A stretch of 64,000 bases of DNA from Marisa cornuarietis. Taxonomy: Eukaryota > Mollusca > Gastropoda > Architaenioglossa > Ampullariidae. The notes under the pieces were generated by a model that was not told the origin of the DNA, did not search any database, and saw nothing but the letters and a program-made list of their open reading frames with translations. The position numbers were made by a program, and so were the translations under genes. The stretch covers positions 2,932,001 to 2,996,000 of the forward strand of contig SMMW01000565.1 of assembly GCA_004794655.1 (NCBI GenBank), read 5' to 3'. Of this stretch, positions 23,060 through 33,255 are shown piece after piece (the first letter of the stretch is position 1; every line of letters starts with the position of its first letter).

Positions 23060-24665
23060 CTGCTTCGCGGACCACCCCCGGTGTGAGGCGCCGAAAGGTG
23101 ATTTACACTATACACGGCCCCCCACCCCACCCCACCCCACCCCACGCCTTCTAACCAATCCGAGCTATTCACAAGTAACTGAGACTATCCCAATCACCAA
23201 GATAACGATACGCGATTCGCTGCATTCAAATGTCATCAATATGCATGACATAGCAAGCTCACAGTTTCAAACAGATATTTTACTCCATTTTTCACCCTTT
23301 CACGCAGCAGAAATTTAATCTCAACCACACCATCACCCCTAATCCAGCAAAATTAAGAGTTTAAGATTTATTTTGTCAATCATTTTTGTTTTGGTGGTTA
23401 GGGGAGGGGGTTGGGAAAACGATTTTCTGAAGGGCGCAGTGGGTCTTGGACGACATGCGATGGTTTGGCATGAACGTGCAAAGCAGACCACAGTGCAAGA
23501 GCCCTTTGCACATCTGTCCGAGGGCCGCAGGGCCTGCTAACCGCCAGCAAAAGACGCGCAGATCAATAAAATCCGGCGTGCGACAGAAGACACGCATTAT
23601 AAACAATGCAGCGACCTCCTGCAGCTAAACATTTTTTTTTAAGTTTAAAACAAAAGTACGCTGACAGGCGCCAACCTGTTTTTTTCCTCCTTTGTCAAAC
23701 AGCCGTGAAGTAAACAAAGCACGCGATGTTCTCATCAACACTTCCTCCTCCTTTAATTTAACCATCCTCTCCCCCCCCCCTCAACCAACCACCCACACAA
23801 GCGCGTGCACGCTCTCTCTCACACACACACACAAGCACAGTGGTCAACAGCCCGCAATAAAACACGGGTCGAACTGCTCGAAAGTGGGGCCGTCAACTCA
23901 CGCATGCAACCATCCATGCACATGCATGCAGACAAGGAGTTTTTCCCGCACGTGTATGAAACAGTCTTTAATGCCGATAAAAGCATCATGCCTGAGCTTT
24001 CTGTCAGAAAACCGCCGTCCTACGTCCTACGTGCTGACGGAGCAGACAAAAAAAAAACAAAAAAACTAAACCTCCCCCTTCCCCCCCCTTTAGGAGATGC
24101 TGATGTGTATTACTTACTCTCCACTCTCACCCACACACAAAAGCCTCAAATCCTCCGACTCACCGGTCAGCCTTTGGTTACACCCTGTTACCTTAACCCT
24201 CATCCCCCGCTCCAAAAATATACCACCGCCCACCCCCCACTCCTCGAAAAAAAAAACCCAAACAAAATGAAATTCGCTCTAGGCTGGTAAAGGTCTTTGC
24301 TCCCTGCTATTTGTCAACAGTTTTGCAGCGGACTGCATTCCAAGCAGTCGTAATTAACAATCGAATAGTCACTTTTCTTTAACGGTGGATGGGTGCGAGG
24401 TGAGTAAGTCGTTAGAGGTTTAGCGAGAACTGCACGCTGACGGCGGTCAAAGCACGCGAATCTGTCAGGCCGTGTAATAAGCTGATTAGCACGAGTGCTT
24501 GTCCACCCGCTAGATACACAACCCGTATAATAAAACCTCCAGGTTGAGGATATAAAGAACTTCAGGACGACGTGACTGGCGGCTTAATCTTGTTGCCGAT
24601 ATCTACGGGTGTTTTGTGGGTCTGTATACGGCCCCTATCTCCATTTCTCTCTCTCCCTCCCACAG
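23060..24665. other. Mostly non-coding stretch with CA/CT repeat
   Basis: A CCCCA tandem run lies at 23121-23143 and a compound CT/CA microsatellite at 23812-23833. A plus-strand frame from the CA repeat to a stop at 24290 has 161 codons and contains protein-like segments (for example FFPHVYETVFNADKSIMPEL near 23940-23999). It also runs through poly-A and poly-C tracts, so I treat it as uncertain and do not call a gene. Confidence 0.35.
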
Positions 24666-24808
24666 ACACGAGGAAAGTCTTTCCTCAGGCGGGTTCTGCG
24701 TTGAATATACTGTCTACAGGCACTCAGAACTGCTTCAATAGCAGAGACAAACCAAGCAGCAATCGCCACTTTCGTTCACGACAGTCAAATGCCATCATTT
24801 GTGGATAA
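24666..24808 (+). CDS. Candidate 3' terminal coding exon
   Basis: An excellent acceptor with a long pyrimidine tract (CTCTCTCTCCCTCCCACAG) precedes 24666. The exon has two bases completing a codon, 46 open codons and a TAA at 24806-24808. Segments include KVFPQAGSALNILSTGTQNC and RHFRSRQSNAIICG. An AATAAA polyadenylation signal lies about 60 bp after the stop, at 24869-24874, in AT-rich sequence. The protein is not recognised. This gene would run left to right, opposite to the exon at 25073-25198, so the two genes would converge or overlap here. Confidence 0.4.
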
Positions 24809-24868
24809 TCCCCTTAACATATTAAATGAGCGTGGTTAGGTTTGGAAATATTTGTGATTGTCATATAA

Positions 24869-24874
24869 AATAAA
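24869..24874 (+). terminator. Polyadenylation signal AATAAA
   Basis: A canonical AATAAA hexamer lies about 60 bp after the stop codon of the candidate terminal exon at 24666-24808. By itself the hexamer is common; its position is what makes it relevant. Confidence 0.3.
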
Positions 24875-25041
24875 CATTGCCACAGTCGCATGGCTCACGG
24901 CATATTTCCGGGTCTTTGCAAACATCATTCACCCGCGCACGCGCGCGCACACACACACGTATTTAAACATTCTCTCTCGCTACCACCCCCCTACCCCAGT
25001 GCGAAATCCCCGTGAGGTGGAGGCAGTTTCGCTTTTAAAAT

Positions 25042-25066
25042 CAACAACGACAACAACAACAACAAC
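25042..25066. repeat. CAA microsatellite
   Basis: Imperfect CAA repeat of about eight units directly beside the donor of the exon at 25073-25198. On the minus strand it reads as GTT repeats just inside the intron. Confidence 0.85.
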
Positions 25067-25072
25067 GCTTAC

Positions 25073-25198
25073 CTTTCTCAACTTCTTCTTGCTGCGCCCG
25101 TCCTTGACTCTTTCTCTGTCGGACGTGGGAGACGAGGCCGGGTGGTCGAGTTTGCTGCCAGGGCGAGAGGACTTCAAGCTGCTGTTTTTCACGGCATT
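25073..25198 (-). CDS. Internal exon of an unidentified gene, basic Ser-rich segment
   Basis: This is the best-supported exon in the window. On the minus strand the acceptor is GTGTTTGTTGTTGCAG and the donor is TTGAGAAAG|GTAAGC. The 126 nt form exactly 42 open codons, phase 0 at both ends. The peptide looks like a disordered nuclear segment, with SSLKSSRPGSKLDHPASSP followed by a basic tail GRSKKKLRK that would suit a nuclear localisation signal. I cannot name the protein. It is phase compatible with the zinc-finger-like exon at 34993-35082 upstream on the same strand. Confidence 0.62.
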
Positions 25199-25576
25199 CT
25201 GCAACAACAAACACCCACACACCCGTCAAACTATGCAGCTGGCGATGATGAAAACAAGGCGTGAGTCGCCAGGTCAGCGACCAGGTAATGCACTACCATT
25301 CTCACTATTAAAAAAAAACAAAAACTCATCGTTATTGTTCACACACGCCTTTTGCAACAATATTTTCCGCCTTCTTCACGTGACTGTGGGGCAAAGATCT
25401 GGGTAGCGACACCTCCACAACTCACTCCTTTAAGATGCCAAGCTTTTGTGAAATCACTTTCTAAACATATTGTGTGATTATTTCTGTCAATGCCACGATG
25501 ATGGGCACCCCTCGCAAGTTGCGTCTTGCCATAATATTCTCACCTGTACTCCTCACCTCCAGCATATGGCCTTCAG

Positions 25577-26064
25577 ATGGTGATTGCTACAATCTCCTGT
25601 AAGCTACACTATGCAGCGTGATTGTAACAACCATCATCACAAGACCATGCATTAGGAGTATAGAGTACAGGGGATTGTAGCACTCGTTATACGACCATAA
25701 ATTATGGTGACTGCTATTACAATGATTTTTACAATCACCTGTACACGACACTGTGATTGTAGCAATCACCATCAAAAGACCTTATGAGAACAGAGTACAG
25801 AAGATTGTAACAATCATCATAATATATAGACTTATAATGATTGCTACAATCTCTTGTACTGCCATGAGATAGCCTTAGTTGCTGAATTGGCATAAAACAA
25901 CAATTAACTAATTAACTACAATCTCTTGTATGCTACACTACACTTCATGATTGTAGATCCATCATCAAAAGACCATGGGAGTGGAAAATACAGGAGATTG
26001 CAGCAACCTTTGTGACCACATATGATGATTGCTACAATCTCTTGTACTCCTTTACTCCTAATAC
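25577..26064 (+). repeat. Cluster of about 130-bp palindromic repeat units
   Basis: Three full units and one partial unit begin near 25577, 25708, 25838 and 26027 with TGATTGCTACAATCTC-like sequence. Each full unit ends with its inverted form (ACAG-GATTGTAGCA). In between they share TGATTGTA and CATCATCAAAAGACCAT-like blocks. The third unit carries about 60 bp of extra sequence. The arrangement suggests a hairpin-forming MITE or satellite that amplified locally. No coding capacity. Confidence 0.75.
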
Positions 26065-26230
26065 TCTTTCCCCATTCAGTTCCTGCCAAACCATTCAAGT
26101 TCGCCTGCACTCTCTTCTTTTTTTCTCTCTCTCTTCCTCTTCCTCATTCATTATGTTACTTTCCCTCTCCCACTCCTCCTTTCTCTCCCTCCCCCCTCTG
26201 TCTCTCCCCCCCTCTCTCTCTCTCTGCAAG

Positions 26231-26299
26231 GTGAGGGCTTTTAAATCATGGCGCAAAAACATTTTTTTTCAATTGCAAAGAACTGGCATTAGTGACAAA
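26231..26299 (+). CDS. Candidate internal exon, 23 codons
   Basis: A long CT tract ending TCTCTGCAAG precedes 26231 and a donor GACAAA|GTAAGC follows 26299. The 69 nt are 23 open codons in phase 0, including FKSWRKNIFFQLQRTGISDK. A CT microsatellite makes a strong-looking acceptor by chance more likely, so confidence is low. Confidence 0.22.
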
Positions 26300-27006
26300 G
26301 TAAGCGATGTCTTTCTTTTGTGTGTCTGAACATAAAATAAGTAAAATAATATATATTGAAATAAAGGCACTGCATCTGTTATTCTAAGGAAGGTAAAAAG
26401 GACAGCCCCCTCTTCATCAAAGAGGGATCATTTCCGCCAAGCGACAGATGCCAGGAAAGTGAGGGTTATAGGGCTAGATCCGACATCGCCTGCAGACTTT
26501 CTCTGTGTGGCGTCTGTTTCCTGAGGGCAAAGTACCAGCCGCTGCCTCAGACACAACCAACAGCACCCATCGCTTTCCAGCCACGACGAAGAGCCATGCT
26601 GCTGCTACTGCTGCTGCAGAGGCTGAAAGAATGCTGCACGACAGCCGAGGCCATGCACCCCGGACACAAGATACAGAGAAGTAACACGCGGCCCGTCCAC
26701 CGCCGCCGCCTGACGCAGTTGTCTCCCTGCCAGGCGCAGTCGCGTGCGGCCGCCGTTGTTGCTGGTTTTCTTTCTTTTTTGTTGTTGTTGTTGTTGTTTG
26801 TTTGTTTTGATTTTTTTTAGTGGAGAAGTCGAGACGGCGGGGATTCTTACCAAACAGATATATTGTGTGGAATATGTGACCGTGTTTGGTATTTATCAAA
26901 CATTTTAAAAAACCATCAAACACAACCATGTAATTAACAATATATTCAAGGTTGTTACAAGTCCCTGCAGGAATGGGGAGGGTTCGTTTGTCTTGATAAA
27001 CGCAAG
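26300..27006. other. Non-coding stretch with GTT microsatellite
   Basis: GCC/CTG-rich sequence at 26580-26760 and a GTT microsatellite at 26780-26810. Minus-strand frames here are open for over 100 codons but include Gln and Lys homopolymers from the repeat; no gene is called. Confidence 0.4.
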
Positions 27007-27069
27007 ACTAATAACAGCCTGGATACTTTGGACAACGACGAAGTGGAGACGGTGGAGGGCGCCTGCTGA
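27007..27069 (+). CDS. Candidate short terminal exon
   Basis: After an acceptor-like GTTTGTCTTGATAAACGCAAG, 20 codons (TNNSLDTLDNDEVETVEGAC) run to a TGA at 27067-27069. They are followed by about 2 kb of AT-rich, CpG-poor sequence that could be a 3' untranslated region ending near 29027 (AATAAA-containing). The pyrimidine tract is weak and no family is recognised. Confidence 0.2.
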   Translation, partial: TNNSLDTLDNDEVETVEGAC

Positions 27070-29130
27070 CTGAAAGGGAAGAGGTGGGAAGAACTGGTGA
27101 AGAAATCAGGACAGTTCATTTGGTGTCAGTGGTCTGTAATCAAGTACAACTGATAAGGATGCTCGCTTTCGCCAGCAAGGTATCAGTAAATTGGGGTCTG
27201 GACTTCAGAGGTATGGCAGCAGTTTAAAACAGCAGTACCTATAATAGGCTACCTGCCACGTAACTGAAGGGATGGAAGGCACATCATGTGTGTCTATGTT
27301 TATACCCTATAAGGCTACTTCTCTCACAATCCCCTGCACACACGCAGATTCGTTCTTAAAAAAGAAACTTCTAGTCGCAATCTTTTCATGACATGAATAG
27401 AATCAAGGTCACAAAGCTGCCCATTTACTATACTTAGCAAGTGCGTGTTTTTCAACTTGATTTATTTATTAGAACAGTAAAGAGTGGATGTTTATGATGC
27501 AGACTACAGAAAGTTCCAGGTCTGCTGAGGTCAAAAAGATTCATGAGACGTGCATACATATACACACATTAAGCCTTCTGCACAGAACAAGGAATTTTTT
27601 AACCATTAACTCTTTACTGTTTTTTCAAATACGGAAAAACTACTTTTAGTGAGCTTATGGATACACACATTCACTCTCAATCACATTCTCTCTCTTTACT
27701 CCCCCTCTCTCTAAAATAATGATAACAACACTGATGCCCAGCTTTTTATGTCAGATGTGGCAATACTTTTAAAAAAGTACCATTTATATTTACTAGCAAG
27801 AATTCACTCATTCCTTACAAGATAACATTTATCTTTCTAAATCTTTATATGTTTACTGCTATATTTAATGTTTTTATACCCACATATCACCTTTATCATT
27901 TCATTTCTTGTCAGAATGACCATTACCTCTTGTTATCAATGCTTTAGAAAAATTTCTAATTTCAGACTTTCCCCACAAAACTGCAACATTTACTATTTGT
28001 TAATATACTGTTATGTTCTTAATCTTACACATGTTCTTTTCACATGCCATATCCACATGCTGTATTCTCTTTTCATAAAGCTCACAAAGTCAGACAAGGA
28101 CTAAAAGCTTAGGATTTTGGTGGGAGACTGCAAATAAGGAACCTGTCCAGACAAACATTTGACACTTAAGTGCCAAACCCAGTCAATTCTAAAGGCAATG
28201 TGCTACATATGGGAGATGCTGGCCATTTACTTACATTACACATGCCTACTGTCTTCATGCAAACAATATTTTCACGTCAAAACTGAATGTTTTTAGCATA
28301 GCAAGGGTAGCATCCTTTAACTACCCATGCTCTGAACTCAGTCACAAGCTTGGTCACTAGAATTCTTGACATGAGGTTTTCGCTAATGAAGATGAAGTGA
28401 TATTTTTCTTTCCTTGTGTTATCTATAATTTTTTTTTAATTGAACAAGTTTTCTAGTTGATTGGTTACCCGTCTTCCTTACAGTTTATGTCTATGCTATG
28501 CAGGACATTGATATTAGGGGAAATTTGCTCCTATGCATTAAAAACACACTTAAGTCATGCTTAAAGTGTCATGGTAATGCACTGCAAGGAAATGTCTTTG
28601 TATCCTACATAATAGGCTAAATCCCAGTCCTAAAGCTTTTAGTTTTGTTACTGGCAAACAGAAAATCCCCCTCTCCACTATATTCTACTAGCTGTGAAGG
28701 CCACTAGCATAAAGCTAAAATACATTTAACTCTTTTTTTTTTGTTTCTCTGTAGCTCATTTGCAGCTCTTATTTTACACATAACTCACATATTACATGCA
28801 CTATAATCCCTTATAAATAAATACAGTGCTTAGAAAATGTTCCACAAAACACACAACCAGTCACACCTCTCTGCATTAATACTTTGCTGATTATAGACTG
28901 CAATTAAAACTGAAATGCTGCAAGACAACTGAATTCACTCTGCACCTCTTAAAAGGCTGAATCAGAGAGAGAGAGACCTCTGTAATGATCTGCTTGAAGA
29001 AAGATGATACTTAACCAAAAAAAAAAAAATAATAAAGCCTAACAAGCCATTACATTCTTTTGTATCAGTCTGGCTTTTGCACAATGTTTTTAGCCTTTGC
29101 TATTCCCTATCCCCCGTTTGTAGATGGGAG
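27070..29130. other. AT-rich, stop-rich stretch
   Basis: The composition is visibly more AT-rich and poorer in CpG than the flanks, with many TTTT and AAAA runs and polyA-signal-like hexamers (near 28815 and 29027). It could be a long 3' untranslated region, an old insertion or plain intron. No transposon ends were found. Confidence 0.4.
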
Positions 29131-29620
29131 TTGCACAGCAGCCTGCCTCTGCAGGGCGGAAATGCCAAAGATCCAAGAAAATCAATATCGCCTTATTAAC
29201 AAGGCTTTCCTGATGTGTGCTAAGTTATGATCAATAAAGTCCCCCGCTGCCAGCGTTATGACCCGCATCAATGAACGCAATAACCATAGCTAGCAAGAAT
29301 TTGCAGCATTTTTATACAGGGTGGCACTACAAATATAGAAACTTGAGACTGAATTATTTAATCTCCCATAACCAGCTCGCCCGCCGGGGCTACTTGGCCA
29401 TGGCAGGGCCGCTGGAGGCAGCCTTCTCCAGACGCACGCGCTTTCAGCCCTATAAATCTATCACGTAAGAATTCTGAAGTGCAACATGATGAGGGGGTCT
29501 GGTGCCAAGCGTGCATATTGAAAGCTGCATTCTGTGGAATGGATTGCTGTGACTGGCGTTCATTAAACAATGATAAGAAAAACAAGCAGCTCTTGAAGGG
29601 CAGTAGAAACAACCACGAGG
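29131..29620. promoter_or_regulatory. Candidate conserved-type block around a possible exon
   Basis: A unique segment with many AT-core sites (for example CTTATTAACAAGG, TTATGATCAATAAAGTCC) embedded in balanced sequence, without simple repeats. It contains the possible exon at 29376-29464. Regulatory role is only inferred. Confidence 0.2.
29376..29464 (+). CDS. Candidate internal exon, basic C-terminal part
   Basis: An acceptor (TTATTTAATCTCCCATAACCAG) precedes 29376 and a donor (TCTATCAC|GTAAGA) follows 29464. The 89 nt hold 29 open codons plus two bases, including MAGPLEAAFSRRTRFQPYKS. The peptide is plausible but unrecognised. It may alternatively start at the ATG at 29400. Confidence 0.28.
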
Positions 29621-29675
29621 CTTCATTACCTTAAATGATATTCCCTCTTTTCCCCTTTCCCCAACCTCTGAATCC

Positions 29676-29704
29676 CCACCACCACCACCACCACCACCAC
29701 CACC
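29676..29704. repeat. CCA microsatellite
   Basis: About nine CCA units. It creates a poly-His frame on the plus strand that is not evidence of a gene. Confidence 0.9.
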
Positions 29705-30223
29705 CTACTGTCAGCCAGCCAAGTACAGGAATGAATGTATGTGAAACGAGAGTTAGGGTAGGGAGTTGGGGGAGATATATGTTGGCAGGATGTGAACAGT
29801 TTATCATCATGATCTACAGGAGTGTAAAAATAACTCTCCTGTACCTGGTATCAGCTATCACAATAGAGGAAGAAGAAGAGTGTTCTCACACTATCTGCAC
29901 AACCAAAGCAGCAGCTAGTATTCCTGCTGTGCTAAAATGTGTTATCTGACACAACATGCAAATGCTGTCTGCAACCGTGCATGACACATTTTAATGAGAC
30001 ATGTTAATATTGGATCAACTTATTAAGGCTGTCCTTTGTTGTTTCGGCAGTGCAACTTCTGAACGCCACCCTGTGTGAATGAATCGTGATCATAAACAGG
30101 TCTGAACTATGCTTGTACAGGAGGGGGTTGGGGTTGGTCTGGTGAGGTGGGTATGAATATGTTATGGTATTGATGTTGTGCTGTGTGGTTCTAACACATG
30201 CTTTTTATACAGCTGCCAATAAT

Positions 30224-30262
30224 TGCCCTTTGGAATAAATAAAGCTGTATCTAATCTTTTAT
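30224..30262 (+). repeat. Retroposon-like 3' tail
   Basis: TTTGGAATAAATAAAGCTGT followed by ATCTAATC resembles the AATAAAGTTGTATC-type tails of LINE/SINE elements. The body upstream is not recognisable. Confidence 0.25.
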
Positions 30263-30534
30263 TTCAATTATATATACTTGTTGGTTGCAGTCAAGACAAA
30301 GACTAAGAAACGTGTCGCTCCATATTAATCTGGAACCACATGACGCACACCAATCCTAGTATTAAAGGTCGGGTTCCCCCAACAATAATCTAACAAGACA
30401 GAGCTATTGTGATGTAAGGTTTGAGGATCTTTATCATCATTATTATTAAAGTATATGTAAAGCGTACCTGGTGTTATATATATATATACAGTGTTTGCAC
30501 TATGTAGCAAGAGATTCAGTAATTCGCACTTCCA

Positions 30535-30561
30535 ACACCACCACCACCACCACCACCACCC
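30535..30561. repeat. CCA/ACC microsatellite
   Basis: About eight CCA units, directly visible; a TA run of seven units lies nearby at 30474-30489. Confidence 0.9.
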
Positions 30562-30571
30562 ACTTGCCTAC

Positions 30572-30617
30572 CTCTAGCGACCAGATTCTGTGTTGGTGTC
30601 CCTGTCTGACGTCTGCA
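30572..30617 (-). CDS. Candidate 46-nt internal exon
   Basis: On the minus strand a very long pyrimidine tract ending CCCATCCCACTCAG precedes 30617, and a donor CTAGAG|GTAGGC follows 30572. The 46 nt are open in two of three frames. It breaks the phase between the exons at 34993-35082 and 25073-25198, so it would have to be alternative, from another gene, or false. Confidence 0.2.
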
Positions 30618-32085
30618 CTGAGTGGGATGGGGAATAAGAGGGTAGGTCACGACAGCATGTGAAACAATGACAGTGTAGATCGAGGGACCTCAAGGTGAAG
30701 GGGTGGGTGGCCAGCAGATAGACAAAGCAGCAGTTCACCCAAGATTCCTTTTTATGTCTGCAGCGGGGGGCAAACAGTTGTATCAATCTTCTCCCCACCC
30801 TTCAGTTCCTGTTAACTCTGTATATAATGTTGAGCTACACAGACTGCTGTAAACGAAACTTGTTAATCCTACTGTTCCCTCCCGATCCTTCCAAACGGCT
30901 GCTCAAATCAGGTAGTAAATATTTTTTTTCTCTCTTGGGGTGAGGGTGGGGGATGTCTACAAAATACATGATATCGTATTTTCTGGAGCTGAGCAAGTGA
31001 CCGAGTTCTCAGTCCGCGTAATGCCGTATGACAGCTTCGATTCCAAGTTGCATGCTGATTTAATAATTGTTCATATCTTTCAGACTGCGCCCCCTCCCCC
31101 TCTACGTAAAACCGCGGGGTGATTAGCTAACTGGTTGCTTCCTCTCTACCGCTCAGTGAGCGCTGCGGGCAGACAAGTATAAGGGGGAGGCCACTGTGTA
31201 GCTCCTGCCTGTTCTCCCCGCATTTATGTCGGATCAAGTTCCTAGGTCGACTTCTTCTCCATGCTATCCACCGCGGCTTTGTCAAGCTGAATCACCCGCA
31301 CGGAGCATGTCTGTGTGAAGGTGTCTGTGTCCTAGGCGCTTGTTTTTGCGTGCGAGCGTGCGTGCTTGCCGGCACATCACCTGCTCTTCAGACAGACAAG
31401 AGCGGCTTGAACGGTCTATAAGGTGGGCGGAGTGCACCCGAAAAGATAATGGGAAATCGGGCACGCACATGTGCACGCGTACACACAAGCACACACACAA
31501 CCACAGAGAGAGAGAGCAGAATGTTGTACAGCCTATAACCTATAATCTAATAGTTATTTTTTTATAAATGATATTGTTTGTAATATTTCTTAAAGCTGCT
31601 TGTTCGTGCCACAAACTGTCCTGTGTGGAGTCTTTACATCGAGCAGACGACAACCCAAAACAAAGCAATGTGTGTTTGCAAATCTCTATAGTTTAAGATA
31701 AAGTCACATAAGCCAGGTGGCTAATCAAAAGGCTCAGGTAAGGACACTATATAACCTTTCTTTGGAAATAGTAAATTCGCGAGCCGGACAGAGAGCCGGA
31801 GAAGAGAGAGAGAGTGGCAAAGAGACTGGGCTTGGGGAAAGAGATGGAAAGAGGACAAATGTTAAAGGATACGATATTCTCGACCCTGAACACAAGGCAC
31901 AAAGCGTTCGCCTGCAGGTTCAAATCCCTTTACACTAAGAAACATCTGCCACACCCTTTTATCTCCAGAACAACTCCGCGCTGTGCAAATTTAAAGCGAA
32001 GAACTCTCTACCGGTGAGGTGAGAACAAAACTGTTCTTCCCTTCACAACAGCGACAAGCAGCAGGAGCGCAGGAGTAGTAAACAA
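30618..32085. other. Non-coding stretch
   Basis: No gene is supported. GT/CA and GA runs lie near 31470-31515. A tRNA B-box-like GGTTCAAATCC occurs at 31917-31927, but the upstream sequence does not form a tRNA head. Confidence 0.4.
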
Positions 32086-32089
32086 TCGG

Positions 32090-32290
32090 TGTCCATATGA
32101 TCTCAAGTCAGTGTATAATGTCAAGTATTGCCATGACACAATTATATGATGCCAAGTGTAGTCAGGTAGGCAGTACTTGTGTAATGTCAAAGGTAGTCAT
32201 GCAGTTACATAATGTCATGTTTAGTCATGCAGTCAGTGTTTACAAAATGTCGCTTGATTATGCTGCCAGTGTTTAGAAAATGTCATGTCA
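32090..32290 (+). repeat. Degenerate tandem repeat, about 33-40 bp
   Basis: Five or so imperfect copies of a unit like AATGTCA(A/T)GTNTAGTCATGC plus CAGTCAGTGTTTA run through here. Related fragments recur at 32628-32755. Copies are strongly diverged, so the period is approximate. Confidence 0.5.
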
Positions 32291-32339
32291 ACATTGTAAA
32301 TATTAAGTACAGCCATAGAGCATTCATAAATAATGTCAA

Positions 32340-32640
32340 GAACAGTCAAACAATCTTATTCCAATAATATGAAATATAGACATGCACTGGTCATGTATGC
32401 ACTTTTTAATAAGCTATCTAAATGAGTTTTCCAAATATCATCGATAATTATACCTAAAATTATTGTAACTGTCCACTTTTCTTACTACTCCGTTAATAAG
32501 TATTTCATAAAACTCTTCTTCCTAAAACTAACCATCATTTATTTCGTTTTCTTTACATTCAGCTCTAGATAATGATCATCACACCATACAACAAAGTGAT
32601 CCAGCTCCTGCTAAGTATAAGCACATCGGTGGTCAGTGAA
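32340..32640 (-). pseudogene. Decayed LINE reverse-transcriptase fragment
   Basis: Read on the minus strand, the segment gives QELDHFVVWCDDHYLELNVK (about 32610-32551), then after stops and drift FRRKKS-like sequence, then VTIILGIIIDDIWKTHLDSL (about 32471-32412) and LLKSAYM. This is the order of the C-terminal RT/thumb region of jockey/CR1/Rex-type LINEs (WC...LELN.KKTK, then KYLG..ID..L.W..H...L..K). Several in-frame stops show it is dead. The adjoining tandem repeat at 32090-32290 may partly overlap its diverged end. Confidence 0.8.
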
Positions 32641-33197
32641 TGTCAAGTACAGACAAATGTTCATCAGGCAGAGTTCATGGCCAGCATAGTCACGCTCTCA
32701 GTGTTCATATATCAAGTACAGTCATTCAGACGATGTTCATATATAACCATACAACACTTAAAGCTAAAGGAGAAAATCACAAGAGGTGGACACAAGACTG
32801 TGAGGCCGAAGCCTGGAAGTTTGGCGACGTGTTGGTCTTGCTCAACAGACTCCACTTCTTTTCTCCTTTATCAGTCGCTGTGTGCTATCGTCTGTCCACT
32901 TCCATCTTCAGATCTCCACTCCCCGCTGCTCTTCATACCGATGATTTATCGTCAACTCCAACTCTCAACAATGGGAGATAAGCCGTTACCACCAGTAACC
33001 CCACCCCCACCCCGCTCTACCCACCACACGACTTTTTGCTGCTCGACATCGCACGGTGTCAAACCTCGTTTATCTAAACCCAAGACCTACGCAATTAACT
33101 GGCTCAAACCACCTGTTGAGAAATCTTTAAAAAAAAAACTCATTCGCTCACCGATCTACTCTTCCGTTTTCCTTGTCGTTTTTCATCTTTCGTCCAG

Positions 33198-33255
33198 CGC
33201 GTGAAGGCGTGTGTGCGTGCATGCGCATGTGTAAAATGTACGCGCTCGAGTCGAG
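33198..33255 (+). CDS. Candidate 58-nt exon with consensus splice sites
   Basis: A long pyrimidine tract ending TTTCATCTTTCGTCCAG precedes 33198 and a perfect donor (GTCGAG|GTAAGT) follows 33255. Two frames are open. The content is GTGCGTGCATGC-like low-complexity sequence, so if it is transcribed it may be untranslated. No family is recognised. Confidence 0.22.

Noticed and set aside
29635..29949. Poly-histidine frame
   Set aside because: It is produced by the CCA microsatellite at 29676-29704.
31890..31930. tRNA-like GGTTCAAATCC
   Set aside because: There is a B box only; no A box at the right distance and no acceptor-stem pairing.
32572..33204. Plus-strand open frame, 210 codons
   Set aside because: It overlaps the antisense of the decayed LINE and diverged tandem repeats, and shows no protein-like pattern.
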